Shown: piece by piece, positions 43,016 through 52,094 of the stretch
Numbering within the stretch: the first letter of the stretch is position 1
Layout of the letters: the number at the start of each line of letters is the position of its first letter
Assembly: GCA_938034385.1 (NCBI GenBank)
Contig: CALHLC010000013.1
Span: forward strand, 1 to 64,000
DNA length: 64,000 bases
DNA from: an uncultured Bacteriovoracaceae bacterium
Lineage (GTDB): Bacteria; Bdellovibrionota; Bacteriovoracia; Bacteriovoracales; Bacteriovoracaceae
Reading direction: 5' to 3'
Program-made: the position numbers and the translations under genes
The notes under the pieces: model-generated
Databases searched by the model: none
What the model saw: the letters and a program-made list of their open reading frames with translations, nothing else
Told to the model about the DNA's origin: nothing

Positions 43016-44299
43016 ATGATTATGGATAGTTTTAAAATTCAAGGTCCTGCTAGGTTAGAAGGATCAGTAAATGTATCGAAAGCAAAGAATTCAAGTTTGC
43101 CAATAATAGCAGCAACACTTCTTTGTAAAAATCCTATTGCGATTACGAACTTACCAAACTTAAGAGATGTAAAGACTATCAAAGAACTCTTAATGAGTTT
43201 TGGGGTAAAGGTTGATGGAGATTATATTGATACCTCTGGTATTAATAATACTTATGCTGCTTATGACTTAGTTCGAAAAATGAGGGCCTCTATTTTAGTT
43301 CTTGGACCTCTATTAACTCGCTTTGGCGAAGCTAAAGTTTCTCTTCCTGGAGGATGTGCTATTGGAACAAGGCCAGTTGATCTACATATTCTAGGCCTTG
43401 AAAAAATGGGTGCTGAGATAATAGTTGAGTCTGGATATATTCATGCAAAAGCAACTCGTTTAAAAGGTACTGAAATAAACTTATCTTTTCCATCAGTAGG
43501 AGCAACTGAAAATTTATTAATGGCCGCTGTTTTTGCTGAAGGTGAAACAATTATTCATAATGCTGCTAGGGAACCTGAGATCGAAGACTTAGGAAATTTT
43601 CTATTAGCTGCTTTTAAAAATTTAAAAATAGAAGGTTTAGGAACTGAGAGAATATCTATTCAAGGAATTGATCAAGATAGTGCTAATGAAGAGATTAGCT
43701 ATACACCTATTGCGGATAGAATTGAAGCCTCTACATTAATTATTGCTGGGGTGATGACGAATTCAAATATCGTTATTAAGGATTTAGTAACAGGTCATAT
43801 TCGATCAGTTTTAAACGCCTTAAAAATGAGTCATGCAAATCTAAAGGTTTATGAAAATGCCGTTGAAGTATTGCCTCGAAATAAAGAATTATCAGGTTTT
43901 AATTTAAGAACTATGCCTTATCCTTATTTTCCGACTGATGTTCAGGCCCAATTTATGGCATTAGCAACTATGATCTCTGACACTTCGATTATATCTGAAG
44001 AAATTTTTGAAAATAGATTTATGCATGTTGCAGAGTTGAATAGAATGGGCGCAGATATTAGATTAAATGATCAGACTGCAGTTATCATTGGAGGCAAAAA
44101 GCTAAAAGCAGCTCCAGTGATGTGTACAGACTTAAGAGCAAGTGCTGCTTTAGTATTAGCTTCTATGGTTGCTGAAGGTGAAACTCAGATTAGAAGAGTT
44201 TATCATTTAGATAGAGGATATGATTGTTTTGAAGATAAACTTTCCCAGCTTGGGTGTTCTATACAAAGAGTACGCTCAAGTAGTGAGGCAAGATTGTGA
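43016..44299 (+). CDS. murA: UDP-N-acetylglucosamine 1-carboxyvinyltransferase
   Basis: First committed step of peptidoglycan synthesis: adds enolpyruvate to UDP-GlcNAc. The 427-aa protein has the Lys-Asn pair SKAKNSSLPI (about 21-30), the active loop LPGGCAIGTRPVDLH with Cys114 (the fosfomycin target), and YPYFPTDVQAQFMALAT. The start could be the ATG at 43016 or two codons later; neither has a strong site. It overlaps the HIT gene by 4 bases (GTGA). Confidence 0.96.
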   Translation: MIMDSFKIQGPARLEGSVNVSKAKNSSLPIIAATLLCKNPIAITNLPNLRDVKTIKELLMSFGVKVDGDYIDTSGINNTYAAYDLVRKMRASILVLGPLLTRFGEAKVSLPGGCAIGTRPVDLHILGLEKMGAEIIVESGYIHAKATRLKGTEINLSFPSVGATENLLMAAVFAEGETIIHNAAREPEIEDLGNFLLAAFKNLKIEGLGTERISIQGIDQDSANEEISYTPIADRIEASTLIIAGVMTNSNIVIKDLVTGHIRSVLNALKMSHANLKVYENAVEVLPRNKELSGFNLRTMPYPYFPTDVQAQFMALATMISDTSIISEEIFENRFMHVAELNRMGADIRLNDQTAVIIGGKKLKAAPVMCTDLRASAALVLASMVAEGETQIRRVYHLDRGYDCFEDKLSQLGCSIQRVRSSSEARL

Positions 44300-44649
44300 G
44301 TGACGAAGTTACAATCTTCGAAAAAATTTTAAACAAAGAAATTTCAGCTGATATAGTATTTGAAAATGAAAAGGTTTTGGCATTTAACGATATTTCTCCT
44401 CAAGCAAAAACTCACATTCTGTTTATTCATAAATTAAAAAAGACAAAGAACCTTTCAGAAATGGTGATGGATGAACCTGAACAAGTTTTAGAAACCTTTC
44501 AAGCGATTGCTAATTATGCTCAAGAAAAAGGTCTAGATAAGTCAGGTTATAGGATAGTAACAAACCAAGGAGTAAGTGGAGGACAAAGTGTCTTTTATAC
44601 TCATTTTCATTTGCTTGCAGATCAAGCATTAGGTGGTTTTGGAAATTGA
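44296..44649 (+). CDS. HIT-family (HinT-like) nucleotide-binding protein with altered His triad
   Basis: 117 aa, GTG start overlapping the murA stop. IFEKILNKEISADIVFENEKVLAFNDISPQAKTHILFI is the standard HinT N-terminal half, and GYRIVTNQGVSGGQSVFYTHFHLLAD the C-terminal half. In HinT the triad reads H-x-H-x-H-x-x; here the first His is Tyr, while the second (nucleophile) and third remain. Activity as a nucleoside phosphoramidase is therefore still possible. It sits between murA and guaA with 4-base overlaps at both ends. Confidence 0.88.
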   Translation: MSDEVTIFEKILNKEISADIVFENEKVLAFNDISPQAKTHILFIHKLKKTKNLSEMVMDEPEQVLETFQAIANYAQEKGLDKSGYRIVTNQGVSGGQSVFYTHFHLLADQALGGFGN

Positions 44650-46181
44650 ATGCACAAATTTGGATAGTTGATTTTGGTTCTCAATATACACAATTAATAG
44701 CGAGAATTTATAGAGAGCTAGGCTTTAAATCAGAGATTTTAACTATAGACCAATCCTTTGAACTTTTAAAAAAGACTAAGCCTGAATTATTAATTTTATC
44801 AGGTAGCCCTCAGTCAGTGTTTGAAGATTCCACTGATTACTCATTATACTTTTCTAGCGATATTCCTGTTCTTGGACTTTGTTATGGTATGCAATTAATG
44901 GCTCAACATTTTGGAGGAGTTGTTAATAAAGGCATTATTGGAGAGTATGGAAAAAGTAAGATTCGTGATTTGAATAATACTTTTAATATTGGAGAAAAAT
45001 TTATTGCATGGATGAGCCATAGTGATCATGTCGCAGTTTGTCCGGATAATTTTGAAGTGTTTTTAAAAAGTGAAAACAATCTCATCGCTGGAATTAAACA
45101 TCAAAATCAAAATTTTTGGGGATTACAATTTCATCCTGAAGTCATTCATACTGTTAAAGGAAAAGAGATTCTACTTCACTTTGTGGAAGAAATTGGACTT
45201 GAGGAGAATTGGAAAAATGAAGAGATCTATGAGACTTGTATAAGAGAAGTAGAAAATATTGGTGATGAATTTGTTTTATGTGCATTCTCAGGAGGAGTTG
45301 ATTCACTGGTCGCAGCAAGTATTGCTCATAAAAAACTTGGTGATAAACTTTATTGCTTCTTTGTAGATCATGGTCTTTTACGTCCTCAAGATTACAAACA
45401 TATAGAACTTTTAAAAAGAGAGTCTTATTTAAATATTGAAACAATTGATGCAAAAGAGACTTTTTTAAATAAGTTGGCTGGTATTAGTGACCCAGAAAAG
45501 AAAAGAAAGATAATAGGTACGACTTTCATCGAAGTTTTTGACCAAAAAGTGAAAGAGTTTGAACGAACTAAGAACATCAAATTCACCTATTTATTACAAG
45601 GAACACTTTATCCAGATATTATAGAATCTCATAGCCCTCATAAAAAAGGTGGTAAGTCAGTAACCATTAAGTCTCATCATAATGTTGGTGGACTGCCAGA
45701 GAAGATGAATCTTAAATTATTGGAACCATTAAAGAGCTTATTTAAAGATGAAGTAAGAAGAATTGGGACTTTTTTAGATTTAGATAAGTCTTGGCTGTAT
45801 AGGCATCCTTTTCCAGGTCCAGGACTAGGAATTAGAATTCTTGGTGCCATAGATGCCATTAAAATCGAGCAGGTTCAAAAAAGTGATCAAATATTGCTAG
45901 AAGAATTAGTTAGGAGTGAATATTACAATAAATGTTGGCAGTCGCTAACTGTTCATATTCCACAAAAGACTGTAGGAGTTAAAGGAGACGCTAGAGCGTA
46001 CGAAGAGGTAATATGTGTTAGAATAGTAGGTAGTAGGGATGGGATGACAGCGACTTGGTCGCATGTACCCTATGAAGTTCTAGATAAGATATCTTCTAGA
46101 ATAACTAATGAAGTTTCTGGGATTACAAGGGTTGTGTACGACATAACATCTAAACCTCCAGGAACAATAGAGTGGGAGTAA
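44646..46181 (+). CDS. guaA: GMP synthase (glutamine-hydrolysing)
   Basis: Converts XMP to GMP. The 511-aa protein has the class I glutamine amidotransferase domain with Cys79 in GLCYGMQLMAQ and FHPEV, and then the ATP-pyrophosphatase domain with the P-loop SGGVDS (about 216-221). The dimerisation domain ends KPPGTIEWE, the family terminus. TTG start inside the HIT stop (TTGA). Length is normal. Confidence 0.97.
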   Translation: MNAQIWIVDFGSQYTQLIARIYRELGFKSEILTIDQSFELLKKTKPELLILSGSPQSVFEDSTDYSLYFSSDIPVLGLCYGMQLMAQHFGGVVNKGIIGEYGKSKIRDLNNTFNIGEKFIAWMSHSDHVAVCPDNFEVFLKSENNLIAGIKHQNQNFWGLQFHPEVIHTVKGKEILLHFVEEIGLEENWKNEEIYETCIREVENIGDEFVLCAFSGGVDSLVAASIAHKKLGDKLYCFFVDHGLLRPQDYKHIELLKRESYLNIETIDAKETFLNKLAGISDPEKKRKIIGTTFIEVFDQKVKEFERTKNIKFTYLLQGTLYPDIIESHSPHKKGGKSVTIKSHHNVGGLPEKMNLKLLEPLKSLFKDEVRRIGTFLDLDKSWLYRHPFPGPGLGIRILGAIDAIKIEQVQKSDQILLEELVRSEYYNKCWQSLTVHIPQKTVGVKGDARAYEEVICVRIVGSRDGMTATWSHVPYEVLDKISSRITNEVSGITRVVYDITSKPPGTIEWE

Positions 46182-46186
46182 GGTAA

Positions 46187-46729
46187 ATGAAAAAATTAAT
46201 TTTAGGGTTATGTTTTTTAAGTTCTATAGCAATGGCTACAGATGTTAAAGTCCACATTGGATTGAGTCCAGCAGGATCTTTTGAAGCAAAAGCAAAAATT
46301 CATAATGGAATAGTAAAAACAATGGGATCTAAGTTCTTTGCTAAAAATATGTATGTAAAGGCCAAAGAATTAAAAACTGGAATTGGTTTAAGAGATTCTC
46401 ATTTATATAAAAGATTAAATATTAAATCTCACCCTAAGATTGTCATTCATAAAGCAATGGGAGCTAAAGGTAAGGGAGTTGCTATAGTAGAAATACGTGG
46501 AGTTAAGAAAAAAATCCCTTTTAAGTTTAAAAAGAAAGGAAGCAAAGTTTCTTTTGATATGGATGTTGTTCTTAAAGATTTCCGTTTTGATAAGAAAAAA
46601 GATGGTTTGAGCTATATGGGAGTTGGAGTTAAGGATAAGATTACTATTTCTGGACTTCTTCCAACAACAAAATACGTGGCTAAGAAAGGCTCTAAAAAAG
46701 CACGAGGCATCGCTAGCTCAGCCAAGTAA
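46187..46729 (+). CDS. YceI-like periplasmic protein
   Basis: 180 aa with signal peptide MKKLILGLCFLSSIAMA. The mature part has strands and the LKTGIGLRDSHLYKRLNIKSHPKI segment that in YceI proteins reads as a TG...RD.HL pattern. YceI proteins are lipocalin-like and bind isoprenoids or other lipids. This one is unusually basic with a Lys/Arg-rich tail (about 160-180). AAGG is just before the ATG. It follows guaA by 5 bases. Confidence 0.8.
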   Translation: MKKLILGLCFLSSIAMATDVKVHIGLSPAGSFEAKAKIHNGIVKTMGSKFFAKNMYVKAKELKTGIGLRDSHLYKRLNIKSHPKIVIHKAMGAKGKGVAIVEIRGVKKKIPFKFKKKGSKVSFDMDVVLKDFRFDKKKDGLSYMGVGVKDKITISGLLPTTKYVAKKGSKKARGIASSAK

Positions 46730-46847
46730 ATAAAAAACAATTAGAACTGTCTAAATAAAATCTCTCTGTCAAAAGATTCAAGTATTTTTTCCTATACTGA
46801 ATAATATTACTCATCCATTATGATATCTCTATCGGAGATTATAATTT

Positions 46848-49800
46848 TTGAGTTATTTAAATAGCCATTCAGACAGCTTTGTTCATCTTCATTTGCATAC
46901 TCAATATTCACTGCTTGATGGTGCTCTTAGATTAAAAGATCTCTTTAAACAGGCCCAAGAGTTTGGAATGCCAGCAGTTGCTAGTACTGATCACGGGAAT
47001 ATGTTTGGGGCCATTGATTTTTATACCCAAGCAAAGGCCAGTGGAATAAAACCTCTCATTGGGAGTGAGATTTATTTTACACCAGGTTCTCGCTTTGATC
47101 GTAAGGTAGCTAGAAGATCAGTAGTTTTAGATTCTCAAGATGCTGAAGAGAGTAAATTTCAAATTCATCACCTTGTATTGATTGCTAAAAATCTAACTGG
47201 ATATAGAAATTTATGTAAGCTTTTATCTAGGGCCTACCTTGAAGGCTTCTATTATAAACCAAGGGCTGATCTGGAATTATTAAAAGAATTCTCTGAAGGA
47301 TTAGTAGCAACAACGGCTTGTTTAAAAGGCGAAGTTGCTTATAACTTATTTACTGGAAATGATGAGAGAGCTCATGATGCAATCTTAAAATATAGAGAAA
47401 TATTTAAGGATGATTTTTACCTTGAGATACAAGAAAATGGAATAGAAGAACAAGTAGAGGTTAATAAGAAACTCATTAGTTATGCTAGTGATTTATCTCT
47501 TCCTCTGGTTGCAACCAACGATGTTCATTATTTAACTAGAGACGACGCTGCTGCTCAAGAAGTTTTATTATGCATTCAAACAGGTAAAACATTCTTAGAT
47601 GAGAAAAGAATGAAGTTAACAACTAATGAATTCTTTTTTAAATCAGCAGAACATATGAGGAAGGCTTTTGATTATCATGCAGAGGCCTGTGATAATACTT
47701 TAAGAATAGCGGATAAATGTAATCTTGAACTTAAGTGGAAAGATGAAAAAGGTAGACAGATTTATCATCTTCCTGATTTCGAAATCAAAACTCAAGAAAC
47801 TCCTGAAGAATACTTTGCTAGGGAAGCTCGAGAAGGGTTAGAGCTTAGATTTAAAGGACCTCATTTTATAAAGCTAAAGCAAGCACCTAATTGGGAATCT
47901 GAAATAAAGCCGAAATATATAGAAAGGTTGGAAGAAGAGATCACAATGATTCAAAGTACTGGATTTTCTGGTTACTTTTTAATTGTATCTGATTTTATTA
48001 GGTGGTCTAAGAAAGAAAATATTCCTGTCGGGCCTGGTCGAGGATCTGGAGCAGGATCATTAGTTGCATATTCATTAGATATTACGAATATCAATCCACT
48101 TCCTTTTAATCTTCTTTTTGAGAGATTTATTAATCCAGAAAGAATTTCTATGCCAGACTTTGATATAGATTTTTGTCAGGAAAGAAGAGCTGAAGTTATT
48201 GAATACGTAACAAAAAAATATGGGCAAGAAAGAGTTGGGCAAATTATTACCTTTGGTAAACTTCAAGCTAAAGCTTGTATTCGAGATGTTGCGCGAGTGT
48301 TTGGATTGCCATATTCAGAATCAGATACTCTTGCAAAATTAATTCCTGATGAGTTGGGCATTACTCTAGATCGAGCTCTTGAAATAGAACCAAAGTTTCA
48401 AGAAGCTTATGATACAGATAAAAAAATAAAAAGAATTATTGATATCTCCAGAAGGCTCGAAGGACTCCTAAGACATGCTTCTATTCATGCTGCAGGGGTT
48501 ATTATTACTAATGAGCCTTTAGTGAATTATTGTCCTTTGTACAAAGGAAGAGAAGGTGAACAAGTTGTTCAGTTTGATAAAGACTTTTCTGAAAAAATTG
48601 GGTTAGTAAAATTTGATTTCCTTGGGCTGAAAACTCTAACAGTTATTCAAAATGCTGTAAATTTAATCAGAAGAGATTATGATGAAAACTTTGATATTGA
48701 AGCAATTGATATTGAAGATAAAAATATTTATGAATATATATCTACGGGGCAGACCTCTGGGGTTTTCCAACTAGAGTCTTCGGGAATGAAGGATCTTTGT
48801 AAGAGAATTAAGCCAGATAATATTGAAGATATCACTGCTATCAACGCTCTTTTTAGACCGGGACCTCTGGGCTCTGGAATGGTTGATGACTTTATTGAAA
48901 TTAAGCACGGAAGAAAGGAGATGACTTTTCCTTTTAAAGAGCTTGAGGATATTTTAAAAGAAACTTACGGGATTGTTGTTTACCAAGAGCAGGTAATGAA
49001 TATCTCAAGAATCATTGCGAACTATACTCTTGGACAAGCCGATATGCTTAGACGAGCAATGGGTAAGAAAAAAATCAAGGAAATGGATAGGCATAAAGAG
49101 ATTTTTAAAGAAGGTGCTCTTAAAAATAACTTTGATGTAAAAAAAGCCGAAGAGCTTTTTGATTTGATGGCGAAGTTTGCTGAGTATGGGTTTAATAAAT
49201 CTCACGCTGTTGCTTATGCTGTTATTGCTTATCAAACAGCATTTTTAAAATATTATTATAAAGCTCCATTTTTTGCGGCCCTTTTAGGTACTGAGATAAA
49301 TAATAAAGACAAGATCACTAATTATATTAATGATGCTAAAGAGCATGGAATTGAAATCTTGCCTCCAGATATTAATGAATCCTTGTGGTTATTTAATACT
49401 ATAGGTAGTGAAAAAATTAGATTTGGTATGGGAGCTGTTAAAAATGTTGGTAAGGGAGCTGTCGAAGCAATCGTAAAAGAGCGAGTTGAGAATGGCCCGT
49501 TTGAGAGTCTAATTGATCTTTGCTCACGAGTTAGTTCAAAAAACTTAAATAAGCGTGTATTAGAATCATTGATTAAAGTTGGAGCTTTCGACCGGTGTGA
49601 TAAATCTAATCGTGCAACTTTATTAGAAAATCTAGAAACGATTTTAAGTTTCTCATCTAGAAAACAACAAGATATTGAAAATGGACAATCCAATCTCTTC
49701 GATTCATTTGAAGGGATGAAATCAGACGTTGAAAATATTGATCTGAAATATGTTGACGATTTTGATGATAAAGAAAAGTTAAACTATGAAGCAAGTCTCA

Positions 49801-50405
49801 TGGGAATTTATGTATCAGGTCATCCACTTGATTCAGTTAAATCTATAATTAAAGATCTTGTTTCTATAGAGATTGGTAAAATTAATGAAATAGAAGGCAA
49901 TGATAAACGAGAATATACTCTTGCTGGAATGATGAATATCGAAAAAGCATTAATCACAAAAAAAGGTGATAGGATGTGCTTTGCTAAACTTGAAGATTTA
50001 ACTGGAAAGATTGAATGCGTTGTTTTTCCTAAGACATTTGCAGAATTTGAACCTTTAATTGGGACAGATGATCCTGTGATTGTTAAAGGCTTTGTAAATC
50101 TTGCGGAAGATCCAAGAAAATTTTTCCCTACTCAAGTTTTTAAGTTGGGACAACGTACCCAGGAGAAAGTAAAAAAAGTGTCAATTTCTATTAAAGCTGA
50201 AGAGAAAAACTCAAAGTCTATGATGGAATTAAAAAAGATCCTTCAAACATTTAGAGGCACTACGCCTATAGAATTGGTCTTTGATGATGGAGAGTGCAAA
50301 GCGAAAATGAGCCTTAGTGAAGACTATTATGTAAGTCCTAATCCTAAGCTTGTTAGTCAGGTAAACGAGCTTCTAAAAGGAAATTGTGTTAACTTTAGTA
50401 TATGA
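46848..50405 (+). CDS. dnaE: DNA polymerase III alpha subunit
   Basis: Replicative polymerase of 1185 aa. The N-terminal PHP domain starts VHLHLHTQYSLLDG (about 12-25). The palm holds GPGRGSGAGSLVAYSLDITNINPL and the catalytic PDFDIDFCQERR (near 430). The finger region has GVFQLESSGM and FRPGPLGSGMVDDF, and YGFNKSHAVAYAVIAYQTAFLK follows. A helix-hairpin-helix region and a C-terminal OB fold (around YTLAGMMNIEKALITKKGDRMCFAKLED) complete it. The TTG start at 46848 has GGAG ten bases upstream. The length fits DnaE1, and no proofreading exonuclease is fused. It overlaps the next gene by 4 bases. Confidence 0.97.
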   Translation: MSYLNSHSDSFVHLHLHTQYSLLDGALRLKDLFKQAQEFGMPAVASTDHGNMFGAIDFYTQAKASGIKPLIGSEIYFTPGSRFDRKVARRSVVLDSQDAEESKFQIHHLVLIAKNLTGYRNLCKLLSRAYLEGFYYKPRADLELLKEFSEGLVATTACLKGEVAYNLFTGNDERAHDAILKYREIFKDDFYLEIQENGIEEQVEVNKKLISYASDLSLPLVATNDVHYLTRDDAAAQEVLLCIQTGKTFLDEKRMKLTTNEFFFKSAEHMRKAFDYHAEACDNTLRIADKCNLELKWKDEKGRQIYHLPDFEIKTQETPEEYFAREAREGLELRFKGPHFIKLKQAPNWESEIKPKYIERLEEEITMIQSTGFSGYFLIVSDFIRWSKKENIPVGPGRGSGAGSLVAYSLDITNINPLPFNLLFERFINPERISMPDFDIDFCQERRAEVIEYVTKKYGQERVGQIITFGKLQAKACIRDVARVFGLPYSESDTLAKLIPDELGITLDRALEIEPKFQEAYDTDKKIKRIIDISRRLEGLLRHASIHAAGVIITNEPLVNYCPLYKGREGEQVVQFDKDFSEKIGLVKFDFLGLKTLTVIQNAVNLIRRDYDENFDIEAIDIEDKNIYEYISTGQTSGVFQLESSGMKDLCKRIKPDNIEDITAINALFRPGPLGSGMVDDFIEIKHGRKEMTFPFKELEDILKETYGIVVYQEQVMNISRIIANYTLGQADMLRRAMGKKKIKEMDRHKEIFKEGALKNNFDVKKAEELFDLMAKFAEYGFNKSHAVAYAVIAYQTAFLKYYYKAPFFAALLGTEINNKDKITNYINDAKEHGIEILPPDINESLWLFNTIGSEKIRFGMGAVKNVGKGAVEAIVKERVENGPFESLIDLCSRVSSKNLNKRVLESLIKVGAFDRCDKSNRATLLENLETILSFSSRKQQDIENGQSNLFDSFEGMKSDVENIDLKYVDDFDDKEKLNYEASLMGIYVSGHPLDSVKSIIKDLVSIEIGKINEIEGNDKREYTLAGMMNIEKALITKKGDRMCFAKLEDLTGKIECVVFPKTFAEFEPLIGTDDPVIVKGFVNLAEDPRKFFPTQVFKLGQRTQEKVKKVSISIKAEEKNSKSMMELKKILQTFRGTTPIELVFDDGECKAKMSLSEDYYVSPNPKLVSQVNELLKGNCVNFSI

Positions 50406-51151
50406 GATTTATTTTATATATAGCAATACTTTTTAGTTTTTCAACATATTCTAATACTCAAATCGATAGCTCGAGTAAGAGAATTTTTATAGATTTTAAT
50501 TATGCTCTAAGTGGTCTTAGTTGGACTGAATTTGAATCTATAGAAAGAGATTTTTCTGAACGGCTTGTCTTTTCTTGGAAGAAGAAAATTTCAGAACAAA
50601 ATAACTTTGAAGTTTTTGATATGAGGAAAGATTCTGATCAATTAAGTGAAACGGATGTTAAGTTAAATATCTATTTAAAACTTAAAAAACTTAGTTATGA
50701 AAATGAAGTTTTAGAATTTAGTTACAAGATTGATTATACTTTTCTAAATAAGGCCAATAGGGTTATAGAGCTTGGAAATAATTTAGAAGGCAACCATTCG
50801 ATTACTTCAAAGAAAAAAGAAGTACCAAGTAGGCTTGCTCAGATTGTATTTTCACTTACGTCAGCCCCATTTTCTAACTTGACAGCAGTTTTATCAAGAA
50901 ATGTGAACCTTGATGAGAAAAATCGTATAAGCTTAAAGTATTCAAATTTTAATGAAGTGGCTGATTTTCTAAGTAGAATGAAGCAAGATCACTCTGGTGC
51001 TGTTTTTAGAATTACTAATCTTACTTCAGATAAGGCCATCATCGAGGTCCAAGGACGTAGGAGTAATGTTGAATTAGCAGTTGATAGTGCTCAAAAAAAT
51101 GGACGCAATATTCAGTTTGAAAACAGTAGAGCTCCTGCTTCTATCGAGTAA
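50402..51151 (+). CDS. secreted protein of unknown function coupled to dnaE
   Basis: 249 aa with signal peptide MRFILYIAILFSFSTYS. The mature part is alpha/beta without Cys. The C-terminal third (around YSNFNEVADFLSRMKQDHSGAVFRITNL and VELAVDSAQKNG) looks like a small beta-alpha-beta domain. The ATGA overlap means it is translated in step with dnaE, although a periplasmic protein has no obvious link with replication. No family recognised. Confidence 0.7.
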   Translation: MRFILYIAILFSFSTYSNTQIDSSSKRIFIDFNYALSGLSWTEFESIERDFSERLVFSWKKKISEQNNFEVFDMRKDSDQLSETDVKLNIYLKLKKLSYENEVLEFSYKIDYTFLNKANRVIELGNNLEGNHSITSKKKEVPSRLAQIVFSLTSAPFSNLTAVLSRNVNLDEKNRISLKYSNFNEVADFLSRMKQDHSGAVFRITNLTSDKAIIEVQGRRSNVELAVDSAQKNGRNIQFENSRAPASIE

Positions 51152-51237
51152 ATTCATAATCTAGCCAATATTACTCATCTAACTAAATAATACATATTCA
51201 CTTTTGTGAGTGTCTTTCCAAGGTGAAGATATCTTGA

Positions 51238-51266
51238 TTGATCATCCCAAGAGAGTTCAATACAAT
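51238..51266 (+). promoter_or_regulatory. candidate promoter for the inositol-type cluster
   Basis: TTGATC (51238-51243) and TACAAT (51261-51266) lie 17 bases apart, about 50 bases before the first gene at 51318. From there to the window end the genes run on one strand with gaps of at most 12 bases, so this could drive the whole unit. No repressor gene (IolR-like) is in the window. Confidence 0.4.
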
Positions 51267-51317
51267 AAATACATTCAAGAATCGTCAATTTAATGGATTA
51301 AATTAGGAGTAAAAAAA

Positions 51318-52094
51318 TTGGATTTTTCAATTTGTGTCGAACCGTTATATCAAAATAAAGACTTTAAAAATAAATGTCAGGAGCTTCAAAGCTTAGGATT
51401 TTCTCATATTGAGTTTTGGAGCGCTGAGGATAAAGATTGGGAGTGGATGAGGGATGGCTTACCCGTAAAGGTTGCTCTTTTTTCTGGCCAGAGAGAAGGA
51501 ACCACTTACCTTAGTAATGATCGAGTAAGCTATCTTCAAGAGATTGAAAGAAATATTTTAAGAGCAAAATCAGTAGGTGTTGATACATTAATGCTTTTGA
51601 TGGATCCTTTGAATAATACTGGTGGAGTGGATAATCCGCATAATGAAATTTCATGGGATGAAAAAAGACAAGAGACGATTACAACCTTAAGAGAGGTTGC
51701 TAAACTAGGTGATCAACATAACTTTAATTTTGTTTTTGAACCACTAAATACGAAGCTTGATCACCCGGGATATTCTTTAGCTTCAACCTCTAGAGGAATA
51801 GAGATTATAAAAGGTGTAGACTCACCAAGAGTAAAGCTTTTATTTGATGCTTATCATATGGGAATGATGGGGGAGAATGTTTATGAACAAGTCGCTCAGA
51901 ATATGATGTATATAGGCCATATTCATTTGGCCAATTGGCCAGGTAGAACTGGGCCAGACTCAAGGGGTGAGTTTGATTTCAAAAAATTCATTTCAATTTT
52001 AAAAGATAATAACTACCAGGGTTTTGTTGGTTTTGAATACTTTCCAGAATCAGATTCTACAGATTCATTGAAAGCTATCAAGGAATTAATGTGA
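51318..52094 (+). CDS. hydroxypyruvate-isomerase-like TIM-barrel protein
   Basis: 258-aa xylose-isomerase-like TIM barrel. FVFEPLNTKLDHPGY, LLFDAYHMGMMGENVYE, GHIHLANWPGRTGPDSRGEFDF and GFVGFEYFPESD follow the hydroxypyruvate isomerase pattern, with Glu, Asp, His and Glu as metal ligands. The TTG start at 51318 has AGGAG eight bases upstream. It heads the inositol-type cluster, so it may instead act as an inosose isomerase or epimerase like IolI/IolH, which share the fold. It overlaps the next gene by 4 bases. Confidence 0.78.
   Translation: MDFSICVEPLYQNKDFKNKCQELQSLGFSHIEFWSAEDKDWEWMRDGLPVKVALFSGQREGTTYLSNDRVSYLQEIERNILRAKSVGVDTLMLLMDPLNNTGGVDNPHNEISWDEKRQETITTLREVAKLGDQHNFNFVFEPLNTKLDHPGYSLASTSRGIEIIKGVDSPRVKLLFDAYHMGMMGENVYEQVAQNMMYIGHIHLANWPGRTGPDSRGEFDFKKFISILKDNNYQGFVGFEYFPESDSTDSLKAIKELM

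Noticed and set aside
49322-49693. 123-codon antisense frame within dnaE
   Set aside because: Antisense shadow of a conserved polymerase region without supporting signals.
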